The notes below the pieces were generated by a model. It was not told where the DNA came from, did not search any database, and saw only the letters and a list, made by a program, of their open reading frames with translations. Source: UKL13-2 sp038236905 (GTDB lineage: Bacteria; Pseudomonadota; Gammaproteobacteria; Burkholderiales; Usitatibacteraceae). From it: DNA of 64,000 nt. The stretch lies in NCBI GenBank assembly GCA_038236905.1, contig JBBRZG010000004.1, positions 1 through 64,000 of the forward strand, written 5' to 3'. Below, piece after piece: positions 52,087-60,651 of this stretch. The first letter of the stretch is position 1. Each line of letters begins with the position of its first letter. Both the position numbers and the translations under genes were made by a program.

Positions 52087-54210
52087 ATGCCACGTAAAAT
52101 TTTCGCCACCACCGCTCTACCCTACGCCAACGCACCGCTACACGTCGGCCATATTGCCGACATGCTCTACGGCGACATTTGGGTGCGCTTTCAACGCATG
52201 CGTGGCCATGAAGTAAATTTCGTTTGCGCAAGCGATGCGCACGGCGCGCCCATCATGCTCCGCGCCGAAAGCGAAGGCATCACGCCTGACGCACTGATTA
52301 CGCGCGTCGGCGCTGAACACAATCAAAATTGGCAGCAATTTTTGATGAGCTTTGACCATTGGCATTCCACTCATTCGCCGGAAAATGTCGAACTCGCGCA
52401 AAGCATCTACAAAAAGCTTAAAGCCAACAAACTGATCGCGACCCGCGAGATCGAACAGTTCTACGATCCCGTCAAGGGCATGTTCCTGGCGGATCGCTAC
52501 ATTAAAGGCGAATGCCCCAAGTGCGGCGCGAAAGATCAATATGGCGATTCATGTGAAGTGTGCGGCGCGGTCTATGCGCCGACCGATTTGAAGAATCCGT
52601 ATTCCACGCTCACGGGTGCCAAGCCCGTTATGAAATCATCAGAACATTTCTTTTTTAAATTGTCCGACAAACGCTGCGTCGATTTCCTGAAAAAATGGGT
52701 CGCCGAAACCGAGCTTCAGCCTGAGGTCGTCAACAAACTAGCCGAATGGCTGGGTGGAACTGACAAAACCGCCGGCAGTTTGAGTGATTGGGATATTTCG
52801 CGCGACGCACCGTATTTCGGTATCGAGATCCCCGACGCGCCGGGCAAATTTTTTTACGTCTGGCTCGATGCGCCGGTCGGTTATCTCGCCAGCTTGAAGG
52901 CTCATTTCGTAAAAAAGAACATCGATTTTGATGAGTACATGGCCGACCCTGAAGTTGAGCAATATCACTTCATCGGCAAAGACATTATTTATTTTCACAC
53001 TCTGTTCTGGCCTGCAATGCTGCATTTCTCTGGCCGCAAAGTACCGAACAATGTTTTTGTTCACGGCTTTATTACGCTTAACAGCGAAAAAATGTCGAAG
53101 TCACGCGGCACCGGCATTTCGCCGCAACAATATATAAAACTTGGGCTGAATCCCGAGTGGTTCCGCTACTACATCGCCGCAAAGATAAGCAGCAAGGTCG
53201 AAGATTTTGACTTCAATCCCGATGATTTTATTGCGCGCGTGAATAGTGATCTGATTGGCAAGTATGTGAATATCGCAAGTCGCTCCGCTGGCTTCATCGG
53301 CAAACGTTTCGACGGCAAACTCGGCAAACCCTCGATGCCCAAAGAGATCGCCAATGAATTTGCGGAGGCATCGGCTGAAATCGCTGGTTATTACGAAGGA
53401 CGGGAATACGGCAAAGCGATTCGCAAAATCATGGCGCTCGCAGATTTGGCCAATCAGTATGTTGATACGAATAAGCCATGGGAACTTGCCAAAGTCGAAG
53501 GCAACGATGCCGAGCTTTTGACCGTTTGTAGCACTTGCGTTGCTATGTTCCGCGACCTCACCGTGTATCTGGCGCCTGTTCTGCCAGAGCTTGCCGCCAA
53601 CGCTGGCGAGATGTTTGGATTTGATGCGCTTAACTGGGCGTCCACCGACAAACCATTCCCCGTCGGCCACTCCATCAAGCCATATAAACATCTCATGGCG
53701 CGCATCGATCCCAAACAAATTGATGCATTGATCGGGCCCGCCGACGATGCAAAGCCGGATCCTCAACCCAAAGCTAAAGCCGCCAAAGTGGAAAAAATAA
53801 CTGTTGCCGAGACGCCTGTTGCCCCAAGCGAATTTGCCCTGGTCCCGCCCGAACCTCCGAAGCCAATTGTTATTCAACCAATTGGAGAGACGATTTCCAT
53901 CGATGATTTTGGGCGGATTGATCTACGCGTCGCCAAGATTCTCGACGCCGAATTCGTGCAGGAAGCCGACAAACTTTTAAAACTCACTCTCGATCTTGGC
54001 ATTGAGCAGCGCACGGTGTTTGCCGGTATTCGCAACACGTATAACCCAAAAGACTTGATCGGCCGCCTCACGGTTACGGTCGCAAACCTGGCCCCTCGTA
54101 AAATGCGTTTTGGTGAGTCCCAGGGTATGGTGCTGGCCGCGGGTGATGGCACCGGCGTGTATTTACTGGCCCCTGATTCGGGCGCTGTGCCGGGCATGCG
54201 GATTAAGTAG
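52087..54210 (+). CDS. metG: Methionine-tRNA ligase MetG
   Basis: A 707-residue class I synthetase. The HIGH-type motif is in ALPYANAPLHVGH near residue 20. The zinc knuckle CPKCGAKDQYGDSCEVCG is near 142-159, and KMSKSRGTGIS is near 335. A Lys/Ala/Pro linker leads to the C-terminal EMAP/Trbp111-like tRNA-binding domain (last 105 residues, DFGRIDLRVAKILDAE). The start MPRKIFATTALPY is chosen over an upstream TTG because it matches the family. Confidence 0.97.
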   Translation: MPRKIFATTALPYANAPLHVGHIADMLYGDIWVRFQRMRGHEVNFVCASDAHGAPIMLRAESEGITPDALITRVGAEHNQNWQQFLMSFDHWHSTHSPENVELAQSIYKKLKANKLIATREIEQFYDPVKGMFLADRYIKGECPKCGAKDQYGDSCEVCGAVYAPTDLKNPYSTLTGAKPVMKSSEHFFFKLSDKRCVDFLKKWVAETELQPEVVNKLAEWLGGTDKTAGSLSDWDISRDAPYFGIEIPDAPGKFFYVWLDAPVGYLASLKAHFVKKNIDFDEYMADPEVEQYHFIGKDIIYFHTLFWPAMLHFSGRKVPNNVFVHGFITLNSEKMSKSRGTGISPQQYIKLGLNPEWFRYYIAAKISSKVEDFDFNPDDFIARVNSDLIGKYVNIASRSAGFIGKRFDGKLGKPSMPKEIANEFAEASAEIAGYYEGREYGKAIRKIMALADLANQYVDTNKPWELAKVEGNDAELLTVCSTCVAMFRDLTVYLAPVLPELAANAGEMFGFDALNWASTDKPFPVGHSIKPYKHLMARIDPKQIDALIGPADDAKPDPQPKAKAAKVEKITVAETPVAPSEFALVPPEPPKPIVIQPIGETISIDDFGRIDLRVAKILDAEFVQEADKLLKLTLDLGIEQRTVFAGIRNTYNPKDLIGRLTVTVANLAPRKMRFGESQGMVLAAGDGTGVYLLAPDSGAVPGMRIK

Positions 54211-54225
54211 CCCGCCAAAGGTAAA

Positions 54226-54243
54226 TCGCGACTCGCGTCGCGA
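54226..54243 (+). other. Short hairpin between metG and the release-factor-like gene
   Basis: TCGCGAC (54226-54232) pairs with GTCGCGA (54237-54243), 4-base loop, no T-run. Possible weak processing or attenuation site. Confidence 0.4.
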
Positions 54244-54290
54244 ATTCCACAATTCTCAACGATACGAACCTGAAATTCAAGCAGAATTAA

Positions 54291-54719
54291 ATGGCTGACG
54301 AAACCGAAGCTGTTTCCCTTGCCCCGTCCCGTGCTGCCCCTGCCGCCAGCGCGGTCGTGGCCCCGAAAAGAATCGTCTACGCGACTGATCGCGAAATACT
54401 CGAAGGCCAAGTTCGCATCGACACCTATCGCGCGTCTGGCCCCGGCGGCCAGCACGTCAACAAAACCAATTCCGCGATTAGGTTGACGCACCTGCCGTCC
54501 GGCGTGGTGGCGATCGCGCAGGATTCATCATCGCAATTTCGCAATAAAGATATCGCGTTTGAACGCTTGATTGAGAAATTAAAAAAACTCAATCACGTTC
54601 CAAAAAAGCGCCTCGCCACCAAGCCATCTCGTGCTTCGAAAGAGCGACGCATTGATGAAAAGAAAACCCGTGCAATAGTAAAAACCACGCGCAGCAAAAA
54701 AGTGCGGTTAGATGAATGA
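54291..54719 (+). CDS. GGQ-domain peptide chain release factor-like protein
   Basis: A 142-residue protein with a single RF-1 catalytic domain. The GGQ motif (52-54) sits in ASGPGGQHVNKTNSAIRLTHLPSGVVA. No codon-recognition domain is present. The C-terminal 45 residues are very basic (KKRLATKPSRASKERRIDEKK), suited to binding the ribosomal mRNA channel, as in ArfB/ICT1-type rescue factors. The N-terminus is Ala-rich. Likely rescues stalled ribosomes (inference). Overlaps acylphosphatase by four bases. Confidence 0.85.
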   Translation: MADETEAVSLAPSRAAPAASAVVAPKRIVYATDREILEGQVRIDTYRASGPGGQHVNKTNSAIRLTHLPSGVVAIAQDSSSQFRNKDIAFERLIEKLKKLNHVPKKRLATKPSRASKERRIDEKKTRAIVKTTRSKKVRLDE

Positions 54720-55048
54720 GTGATGACGGCTTAAATAATGAATCGCCTGATTATTTCGGCACTGGCAAGCCGATATCGCTGCACTTGAGTATCACCGGCC
54801 GCGTACAAGGAGTCGGCTACCGTGAGTCGCTGCGTATGATCGCGCAAGCGTTGAACGTAACCGGCTGGACGCGCAACAAGGAAGACGGCAGCGTGGAGGC
54901 GATAGTGCAGGGCGAGGAGCAGGACGTCGAGCGCGTGGTTGCTTGGTGCCACAACGGCCCACCTGGCGCGAACGTGAAATACGTGAACGCCACTCTGGCT
55001 GAAAATCAGCAGGCGTTCATTGCGTTTTCGAGATTGCCGGATGCGTAG
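54716..55048 (+). CDS. Acylphosphatase
   Basis: A 110-residue small hydrolase of acyl phosphates. The phosphate-binding loop is GRVQGVGYR with catalytic Arg36, and Asn54 is in GWTRNKEDGSVEAIVQG. An N-terminal 20-residue extension precedes the domain. Coupled by ATGA overlap to the release-factor-like gene. Confidence 0.92.
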   Translation: MSDDGLNNESPDYFGTGKPISLHLSITGRVQGVGYRESLRMIAQALNVTGWTRNKEDGSVEAIVQGEEQDVERVVAWCHNGPPGANVKYVNATLAENQQAFIAFSRLPDA

Positions 55049-55122
55049 AACGCCGCATTGAAAAATAGATCGGGCAAAAACTCCAGCATCAGTGCGGCTT
55101 ATAACGCATTTCACGTCTAAAC

Positions 55123-55139
55123 GTGGCTCCCAGAGCCAC
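55123..55139 (-). terminator. Short hairpin after dnaE
   Basis: GTGGCTC (55123-55129) and GAGCCAC (55133-55139), 3-base loop, 11 bp past the dnaE stop. On the minus strand a short GTTTAG follows. Weak terminator candidate between convergent acylphosphatase and dnaE. Confidence 0.4.
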
Positions 55140-55150
55140 TCTAGTATTTA

Positions 55151-58100
55151 TCAATACTCACCGCTACTGCCACCAAACTGCCCACCTGCTTGATAGCCAT
55201 CACGCCAACTGCGCGCCGGTGGCGGCATCATATTGCTGGTGTCGTATTGCAGCGTTACATTGCCGGGCTTCAGCCAATCGTAGAGCGATTGAATAAGCGG
55301 CTCACTCACCCGCACGCGCCAATTGCTCGGCAGCGAAATCGGCACGATACCGACGCCGTTGTTGTAGTGAATCGTAATTGACGCGCTACCGGGCTGATTT
55401 GGTGCGAGATGCGGTGCGAGGATTGTTTTGAGTCGGTGACTATCGGCTTGGCCGTTCATCGACAAGGTCATCATGCGAACATGTTTGCGCGCTTCATCAA
55501 TGGACAACACTTCATCGACAATCACCCGCAGCCCGCCAGAGAAATCGTCATGGCTGACTCTGCCGCGAATAATCAGCGGCTGATCGTCGATGAGGCTCGT
55601 GCGTTTTTTGTCGTAAACGTCGTTGTACATCACCGCTTCCACTCGCGCCGTGCCGTCATCTAGCGTGATCACGCACATGCGGCCGCGTTTGCCGTTGAGC
55701 GTACGTTGCGCGTACAAAATACCGGCCATTACCACGGGTTCATTCTTGGCTTCTAATGAGCCCAATTCCGTCTTGGCGAATTGGCGAATCTCTTTTTCAT
55801 AATCCGAAAATGGATGGCCGGAGAGATAAAATCCGAGCGCCAGTTTTTCGTTATTGAGCCGCTCACGTTCACTCCACATGCCGACTTCGTTTAGCTCCAG
55901 CACATCCATGCTGCCGCCGGTGGCCTCACCAAACAAGCTCACTTGCTGCGCATCGCGCTCGGATTTTTCAGCCATTTCAACGGCCTTGGGCAGGGACGCG
56001 ATCAAGGTCGCACGATTGGCATGCAGTTGGTCAAATGCACCGGCGCGAATCAGTGCTTCCATCGCGCGGCGATTCACTTTACTGCGATCCACGCGCGTAA
56101 CAAAATCAAGCAAATCCTTAAACGCGCCGCCGCTATTGCGTGCATTAACAATGCTCTCAATCGCCGACGATCCGGTGCCCTTTACGGCGCCCAATCCATA
56201 GCGAATGATCGTCTCATCAATCGGCTTGAATCGATAAGTTCCTGTATTCACATCGGGCGCCAATACTTTCAGCCCGATTGCTTTCGCGTCATCAAAAAGT
56301 AGCTGCACTTTATCGGTGAAATCCATCACGCAACTCATATTGGCCGCCATGAATTCAGCGGCAAAATGCGCCTTCAAATATGCGGTGTGATAAGCCAGCA
56401 ATGAATACGCGGCGGAGTGGGACTTATTGAAGCCGTAACCCGCAAACTTTTCCATAAAATCGAAAAGCTCGGTCGCGACTTTGGCGGTGACGCCATTTTT
56501 TTCAGCACCCTCTTTGAAAATACTGCGGTGCTTCGCCATCTCCTCGGCTTTTTTCTTGCCCATCGCGCGGCGCAACAAATCTGCGCCACCCAGCGAGTAG
56601 CCGCCAATCACCTGAGCGATCTGCATCACCTGTTCCTGATAAATCATGATTCCGCAGGTCGGCGAGAGAATGGGCTCGACCCGAGGGTCCGCGAAGGTGA
56701 CCTTCTCTTTGCCGGTTTTGCGGTTTAGATATTCGGGAATCAGGTCCATCGGGCCGGGACGATACAACGCGTTTAGCGCGGTCAAATCCTCAACTGAATT
56801 GGGTCGGGCACGCATGATGAGATCACGCATGCCGCGACTTTCAAACTGGAATATCGCGCCCGTACTGCCCTTGGCAAAAATTTGGTACGACTTGGCATCA
56901 TCGAGAGGTAGCAGCGCCACGTCAAAATTGCGATACGGCTCACCACTACTTTGCGTGCCCTCGCGCGCGCGAATCAGCTTGACGGCTTCTTCAACAATCG
57001 TCAGCGTGGTGAGGCCTAAAAAGTCAAACTTGACGAGGCCGACCGCCTCGACATCGTCTTTATCGTACTGGCTCACAAACGAGTCCGATCCGTCAGCCAC
57101 ATACAGCGGCGTGAAATCCGTCAGCGGACCCGGTGCGATCAACACACCACCGGCATGCATGCCAACGTTGCGCGTAATGCCCTCAAGCTTTAACGCTAAA
57201 TCCAATAGCTGGGCAACTTCCTCTTCTGCCTTGCGCCGCTCGGAGAATTGCGGCTCCATTTCCATCGCGAGTTTAAGGGTGATGCCGAGCTGATTTGGTA
57301 TCAATTTCGCGATCTGATCGACGTAGTTGTAACCCATGCCCAGCACACGCCCCACATCACGGATCACCGCCTTGGCCGCCATGGTGCCGAAGGTCACAAT
57401 CTGCGAAACGCTTTCACGACCGTATTTCGCTTTCACATAATCGATCACGCGATCGCGGCCCTCTTGGCAAAAATCGATATCGAAATCGGGCATCGACACG
57501 CGCTCAGGATTTAAGAATCGCTCGAACAGCAAATCATATTCAAGCGGATCCAAATCAGTAATGCCCAGCGAATACGCGACCAGCGAGCCCGCGCCCGAAC
57601 CCCGCCCGGGCCCGACCGGCACACCGTTATTTTTTGCCCATGCAATGAAATCGGCCACAATCAAAAAATAGCCGGGAAAACCCATGTGAATAATGGTTTT
57701 CACTTCGAATTCCAGCCGCTCCAAGTAGCGCGGATATTCACTTGCACGTTTAGTCTCGTCCGGAAAAATAACCGCCAGGCGCCGATCTAAGCCTGTCTTC
57801 GCCGAATCCAGCAAGTACGCTTCAATCGTCTCGCCATTCGGCGTCGGAAAATTTGGAAGCTTCGATTTGCCAAGTGAGAATTCAAAATGACAACGTTTCG
57901 CTATTTCCGCCGCATTCTCCAACGCTTCAGGAACATCAGCGAACAGCTTCGCCATTTCCTCACCCGATTTGAAATACTGTGCCGGAGTGAAATCACGCGT
58001 GCGACGTTTATCCCCCAGCACTTCGCCGCGTGAAATACAAACGCGCGCCTCATGCGCTTTGAAGTCATCGGCCGCCATGAATTGGATCGGATGGGTAGCC

Positions 58101-58690
58101 ACCACGGGCAGATCGCACACGCTCGCCAAGTTCATTGCTGCCGCGTTATAAGGCTCATCAAAATCGCGCTCGGCGCGTTGCAACTCTACGTAAAACGTAT
58201 TCGGAAAATCGTGCGCCCAAGAATTCGCCAGCGCCATGGCTCGCTTGGTGTCGGCCTGCAACAAGGCTTGACCAATATCGCCAAACGCCCCGCCAGATAG
58301 GGCGATCAGACCGGTTGTCGAATCCTGCGTCAACCATTTCCGGCTCAGTTCCGCACGACCGCGCCAGGTATTCTCGCGATACGCACGGGTGAGCAATTGG
58401 CATAAATTCAGGTAGCCCGCGTCGTTGGCGCACAACAACAACAGTCGTGAAGGTTGATCCCGATTTTTTTCGTTTTCGATAAACACATCGCAGCCAATAA
58501 TCGGCTGCACCCCGCGCCCTCGCGCCATCTGAAAAAACTTGACCGCGCCGAAAACGTTGGAAACGTCTGTAATCGCCAGCGCCGGCAGTTTATCGTTAGC
58601 CGCCTTCGCCACCGCTTCATCAATACGAACAATTGAGTCCGTGATGGAGTATTCGGTATGGAGACGGAGGTGGGCGAAGGAGGAGGACAC
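55151..58690 (-). CDS. dnaE: DNA polymerase III alpha subunit DnaE
   Basis: A 1179-residue replicative polymerase. The N-terminal PHP domain starts SSSFAHLRLHTEYSI. The palm catalytic aspartates are in PDFDIDFC (about 399 and 401), with GPGRGSGAGSLVAYSLGITDLDPL just before. The finger and tau-binding regions, HhH motif and OB domain (VVMAGILYAQRTLNGKRGRMCVITLDDG) follow. GTG start. Length is typical of DnaE1. Confidence 0.97.
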   Translation of the reverse strand: MSSSFAHLRLHTEYSITDSIVRIDEAVAKAANDKLPALAITDVSNVFGAVKFFQMARGRGVQPIIGCDVFIENEKNRDQPSRLLLLCANDAGYLNLCQLLTRAYRENTWRGRAELSRKWLTQDSTTGLIALSGGAFGDIGQALLQADTKRAMALANSWAHDFPNTFYVELQRAERDFDEPYNAAAMNLASVCDLPVVATHPIQFMAADDFKAHEARVCISRGEVLGDKRRTRDFTPAQYFKSGEEMAKLFADVPEALENAAEIAKRCHFEFSLGKSKLPNFPTPNGETIEAYLLDSAKTGLDRRLAVIFPDETKRASEYPRYLERLEFEVKTIIHMGFPGYFLIVADFIAWAKNNGVPVGPGRGSGAGSLVAYSLGITDLDPLEYDLLFERFLNPERVSMPDFDIDFCQEGRDRVIDYVKAKYGRESVSQIVTFGTMAAKAVIRDVGRVLGMGYNYVDQIAKLIPNQLGITLKLAMEMEPQFSERRKAEEEVAQLLDLALKLEGITRNVGMHAGGVLIAPGPLTDFTPLYVADGSDSFVSQYDKDDVEAVGLVKFDFLGLTTLTIVEEAVKLIRAREGTQSSGEPYRNFDVALLPLDDAKSYQIFAKGSTGAIFQFESRGMRDLIMRARPNSVEDLTALNALYRPGPMDLIPEYLNRKTGKEKVTFADPRVEPILSPTCGIMIYQEQVMQIAQVIGGYSLGGADLLRRAMGKKKAEEMAKHRSIFKEGAEKNGVTAKVATELFDFMEKFAGYGFNKSHSAAYSLLAYHTAYLKAHFAAEFMAANMSCVMDFTDKVQLLFDDAKAIGLKVLAPDVNTGTYRFKPIDETIIRYGLGAVKGTGSSAIESIVNARNSGGAFKDLLDFVTRVDRSKVNRRAMEALIRAGAFDQLHANRATLIASLPKAVEMAEKSERDAQQVSLFGEATGGSMDVLELNEVGMWSERERLNNEKLALGFYLSGHPFSDYEKEIRQFAKTELGSLEAKNEPVVMAGILYAQRTLNGKRGRMCVITLDDGTARVEAVMYNDVYDKKRTSLIDDQPLIIRGRVSHDDFSGGLRVIVDEVLSIDEARKHVRMMTLSMNGQADSHRLKTILAPHLAPNQPGSASITIHYNNGVGIVPISLPSNWRVRVSEPLIQSLYDWLKPGNVTLQYDTSNMMPPPARSWRDGYQAGGQFGGSSGEY

Positions 58691-58815
58691 GAGGCTCGGT
58701 GCGATGGCTAATTTCAGGCTCTAATTTTACCACCCGCACGCGTATTCTATTTGCAAACGATTCCGCTCTTTTTTAGGCGATGCGGAATTTTCAGCTTTTC
58801 TTTGGCCTTGAGTAG

Positions 58816-59718
58816 TTAATTACTTGATGGCGTAATCTGAGCGCAATGCCCCGCAATCTCATCCACCAGCCGCTGGTGTAATCCCGTCGGTAAATCATGT
58901 CCCATGCCATCGATCACGCACAACTTCGCATGACGAATTTCGCGCGCAGTATCGATGCCCGCCGCGACGGGGACAAGTGGGTCGTCTTTGCCGTGAATCA
59001 CCAGCGTGGGGGCGACGATACGGCGGATGGCCTGGGTGCGGTCTCCGCTGGCGGCAATGGCGATAAGTTGCCGCGCGCTACCGGGAGGATGGTAGGAGCG
59101 ACGGACGTGACGACTGCAGAGATTATCGAGGGCAGCTTCTGATTCAGTAAAGCCGGGACTGCCAATCGTGGTGAAAACACTTTTCATTCGCGCAATCGCG
59201 CCATCGATATCGCCGCGTTTGGCAGGCGGCGTGAGCAACGCCCGGCGCGCTTTCGAGGTGGGGCCGGGCAGGCTGCGGCGCCCGGTGGTAGACATGATGG
59301 AGGTGAGGCTCAATACCTTTTCCGGAAAATTCGCGGCGAGATTCTGCGCAATCATGCCGCCCATCGAAGCCCCGACCACATGTGCGCGTGCGATCCCGAG
59401 TTGGTCCATTAAACCGGCGGTATCTCGCGCCATATCGTCGATCAAATAAGGCGCTTTGAGCGGCAGGCGCACCATGAATTTTAAAAATTCTACCGGCACA
59501 TTTGGCGATCCCAAATGGTCGAGCTTGGTGGACAAGCCGATATCTCGATTGTCGAAGCGGATTACACGGAATCCTGCATCGACCAACTTGGCACAAAAAC
59601 CTTCCGGCCAACCGATCATATGCATACCGAGACCCATAATGAGCAACAGCGGGGTCGCATTATCATCGCCAAGAATTTCGTACTCAAGCGTGACGCCGTT
59701 GGTCTGAATAGAGGGCAT
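58816..59718 (-). CDS. Alpha/beta hydrolase
   Basis: A 300-residue hydrolase. Nucleophile Ser118 is in VVGASMGGM, acid Asp246 in IHGKDDPLVP and His274 in GMGHDLP. The oxyanion region is LLIMGLGMHMIGWP. It resembles esterase or epoxide-hydrolase-type enzymes; the substrate is unknown. It is 3 bp downstream of the next hydrolase, so it is co-operonic with the wax-synthase gene. Confidence 0.9.
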   Translation of the reverse strand: MPSIQTNGVTLEYEILGDDNATPLLLIMGLGMHMIGWPEGFCAKLVDAGFRVIRFDNRDIGLSTKLDHLGSPNVPVEFLKFMVRLPLKAPYLIDDMARDTAGLMDQLGIARAHVVGASMGGMIAQNLAANFPEKVLSLTSIMSTTGRRSLPGPTSKARRALLTPPAKRGDIDGAIARMKSVFTTIGSPGFTESEAALDNLCSRHVRRSYHPPGSARQLIAIAASGDRTQAIRRIVAPTLVIHGKDDPLVPVAAGIDTAREIRHAKLCVIDGMGHDLPTGLHQRLVDEIAGHCAQITPSSN

Positions 59719-59721
59719 TTT

Positions 59722-60651
59722 CTATTCCGCTCGATTCGGGTCGCGATAAAAATATTGCCGCCACCCGCCGCGATCAAATTTTTGCCAAGCGCCTTCGCGC
59801 TGCGCGAGTCGATCCGCCACCGCGTACAAAGCGATCGGGTTCATACCCATCCCAACATGGCTCGCAATCACCTCAATATTTTCAGCGGTCTTGGATTCCT
59901 TTTGAATCGACAATGGCCACGCGACGACACCATCGGTGCGGCTAAAAATGGAAGTGGTCGGCACGGGCGGCGCTTCTTTGATGTGCGCCAGCATTTTTTT
60001 ATCATCGAGCTTATGCTTGCTCACGAATTCATAAAACCGCCATGCGTTGGTCGCCTTCGGATCGCCCGAAAACGGTGTACCGAGCGTAATCACGCTGCGG
60101 GTTTGCTTGGGCAAGGCCTTGGCGAATTCGCGTGCATACAGCCCGCCCAGACTCCAGCCAATCAGGCTCACTTTGCGTTTTGACGTGGCACAAATATCCA
60201 TAACCCGCTCGACGCTTTTTTTCAGCACGCCATCGCGCGGGCCGAAATTAAACCCAAGATCCCAACCGTAGGTTTCGTATCCCTGCGATGACAAAAAGCT
60301 ACGCAATGGCGCAGTCGAAAAATCGCCCGCACCTAGGCCCGGAAATACAATCACCGCGTGACCATCTCCCGCGGGTGCTGTACGCAACAGCGGCCAAGCG
60401 GCGAGGGTTGCACCCAATTCCCAAGGCGCACGTGCCTCTAACGCAATCAAGCCTGCTCCGGGCGCGCGTAGCTTCTGGGATAAATCATCTGTCGCTGCGG
60501 TGTTGTTGTTCATATCGGGATTCATTTGAGCGCGAGCTTTTTCTGGTTCGAAAAACCCATCATTGGCCTGTCTAAATTTTTTCAGAAAATCAAACGGCGA
60601 ATCATTGGTTGGAGAATTTTTAGATGGGTTTGATCGGCTTTTGCTAGGCAT
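59722..60651 (-). CDS. Lipase-like alpha/beta hydrolase
   Basis: A 309-residue protein. A polar Ser/Asn-rich N-terminus (1-60) precedes a lipase-like core: oxyanion segment VIVFPGLGAGDFSTAPLRSFL, nucleophile Ser167 in LIGWSLGGLYAREFAK and a late acid in SRTDGVVAWP, then His in ASHVGMGMNP. The start overlaps the wax-synthase stop by 8 bp (ATGCCTAG); an upstream ATG would extend it by nine residues. Likely acts on lipid esters (inference from its partner). Confidence 0.87.
   Translation of the reverse strand: MPSKSRSNPSKNSPTNDSPFDFLKKFRQANDGFFEPEKARAQMNPDMNNNTAATDDLSQKLRAPGAGLIALEARAPWELGATLAAWPLLRTAPAGDGHAVIVFPGLGAGDFSTAPLRSFLSSQGYETYGWDLGFNFGPRDGVLKKSVERVMDICATSKRKVSLIGWSLGGLYAREFAKALPKQTRSVITLGTPFSGDPKATNAWRFYEFVSKHKLDDKKMLAHIKEAPPVPTTSIFSRTDGVVAWPLSIQKESKTAENIEVIASHVGMGMNPIALYAVADRLAQREGAWQKFDRGGWRQYFYRDPNRAE

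Noticed and set aside
53101..53877. 258-codon minus-strand frame in metG
   Set aside because: Antisense to metG, whose KMSKS and C-terminal domains are intact.
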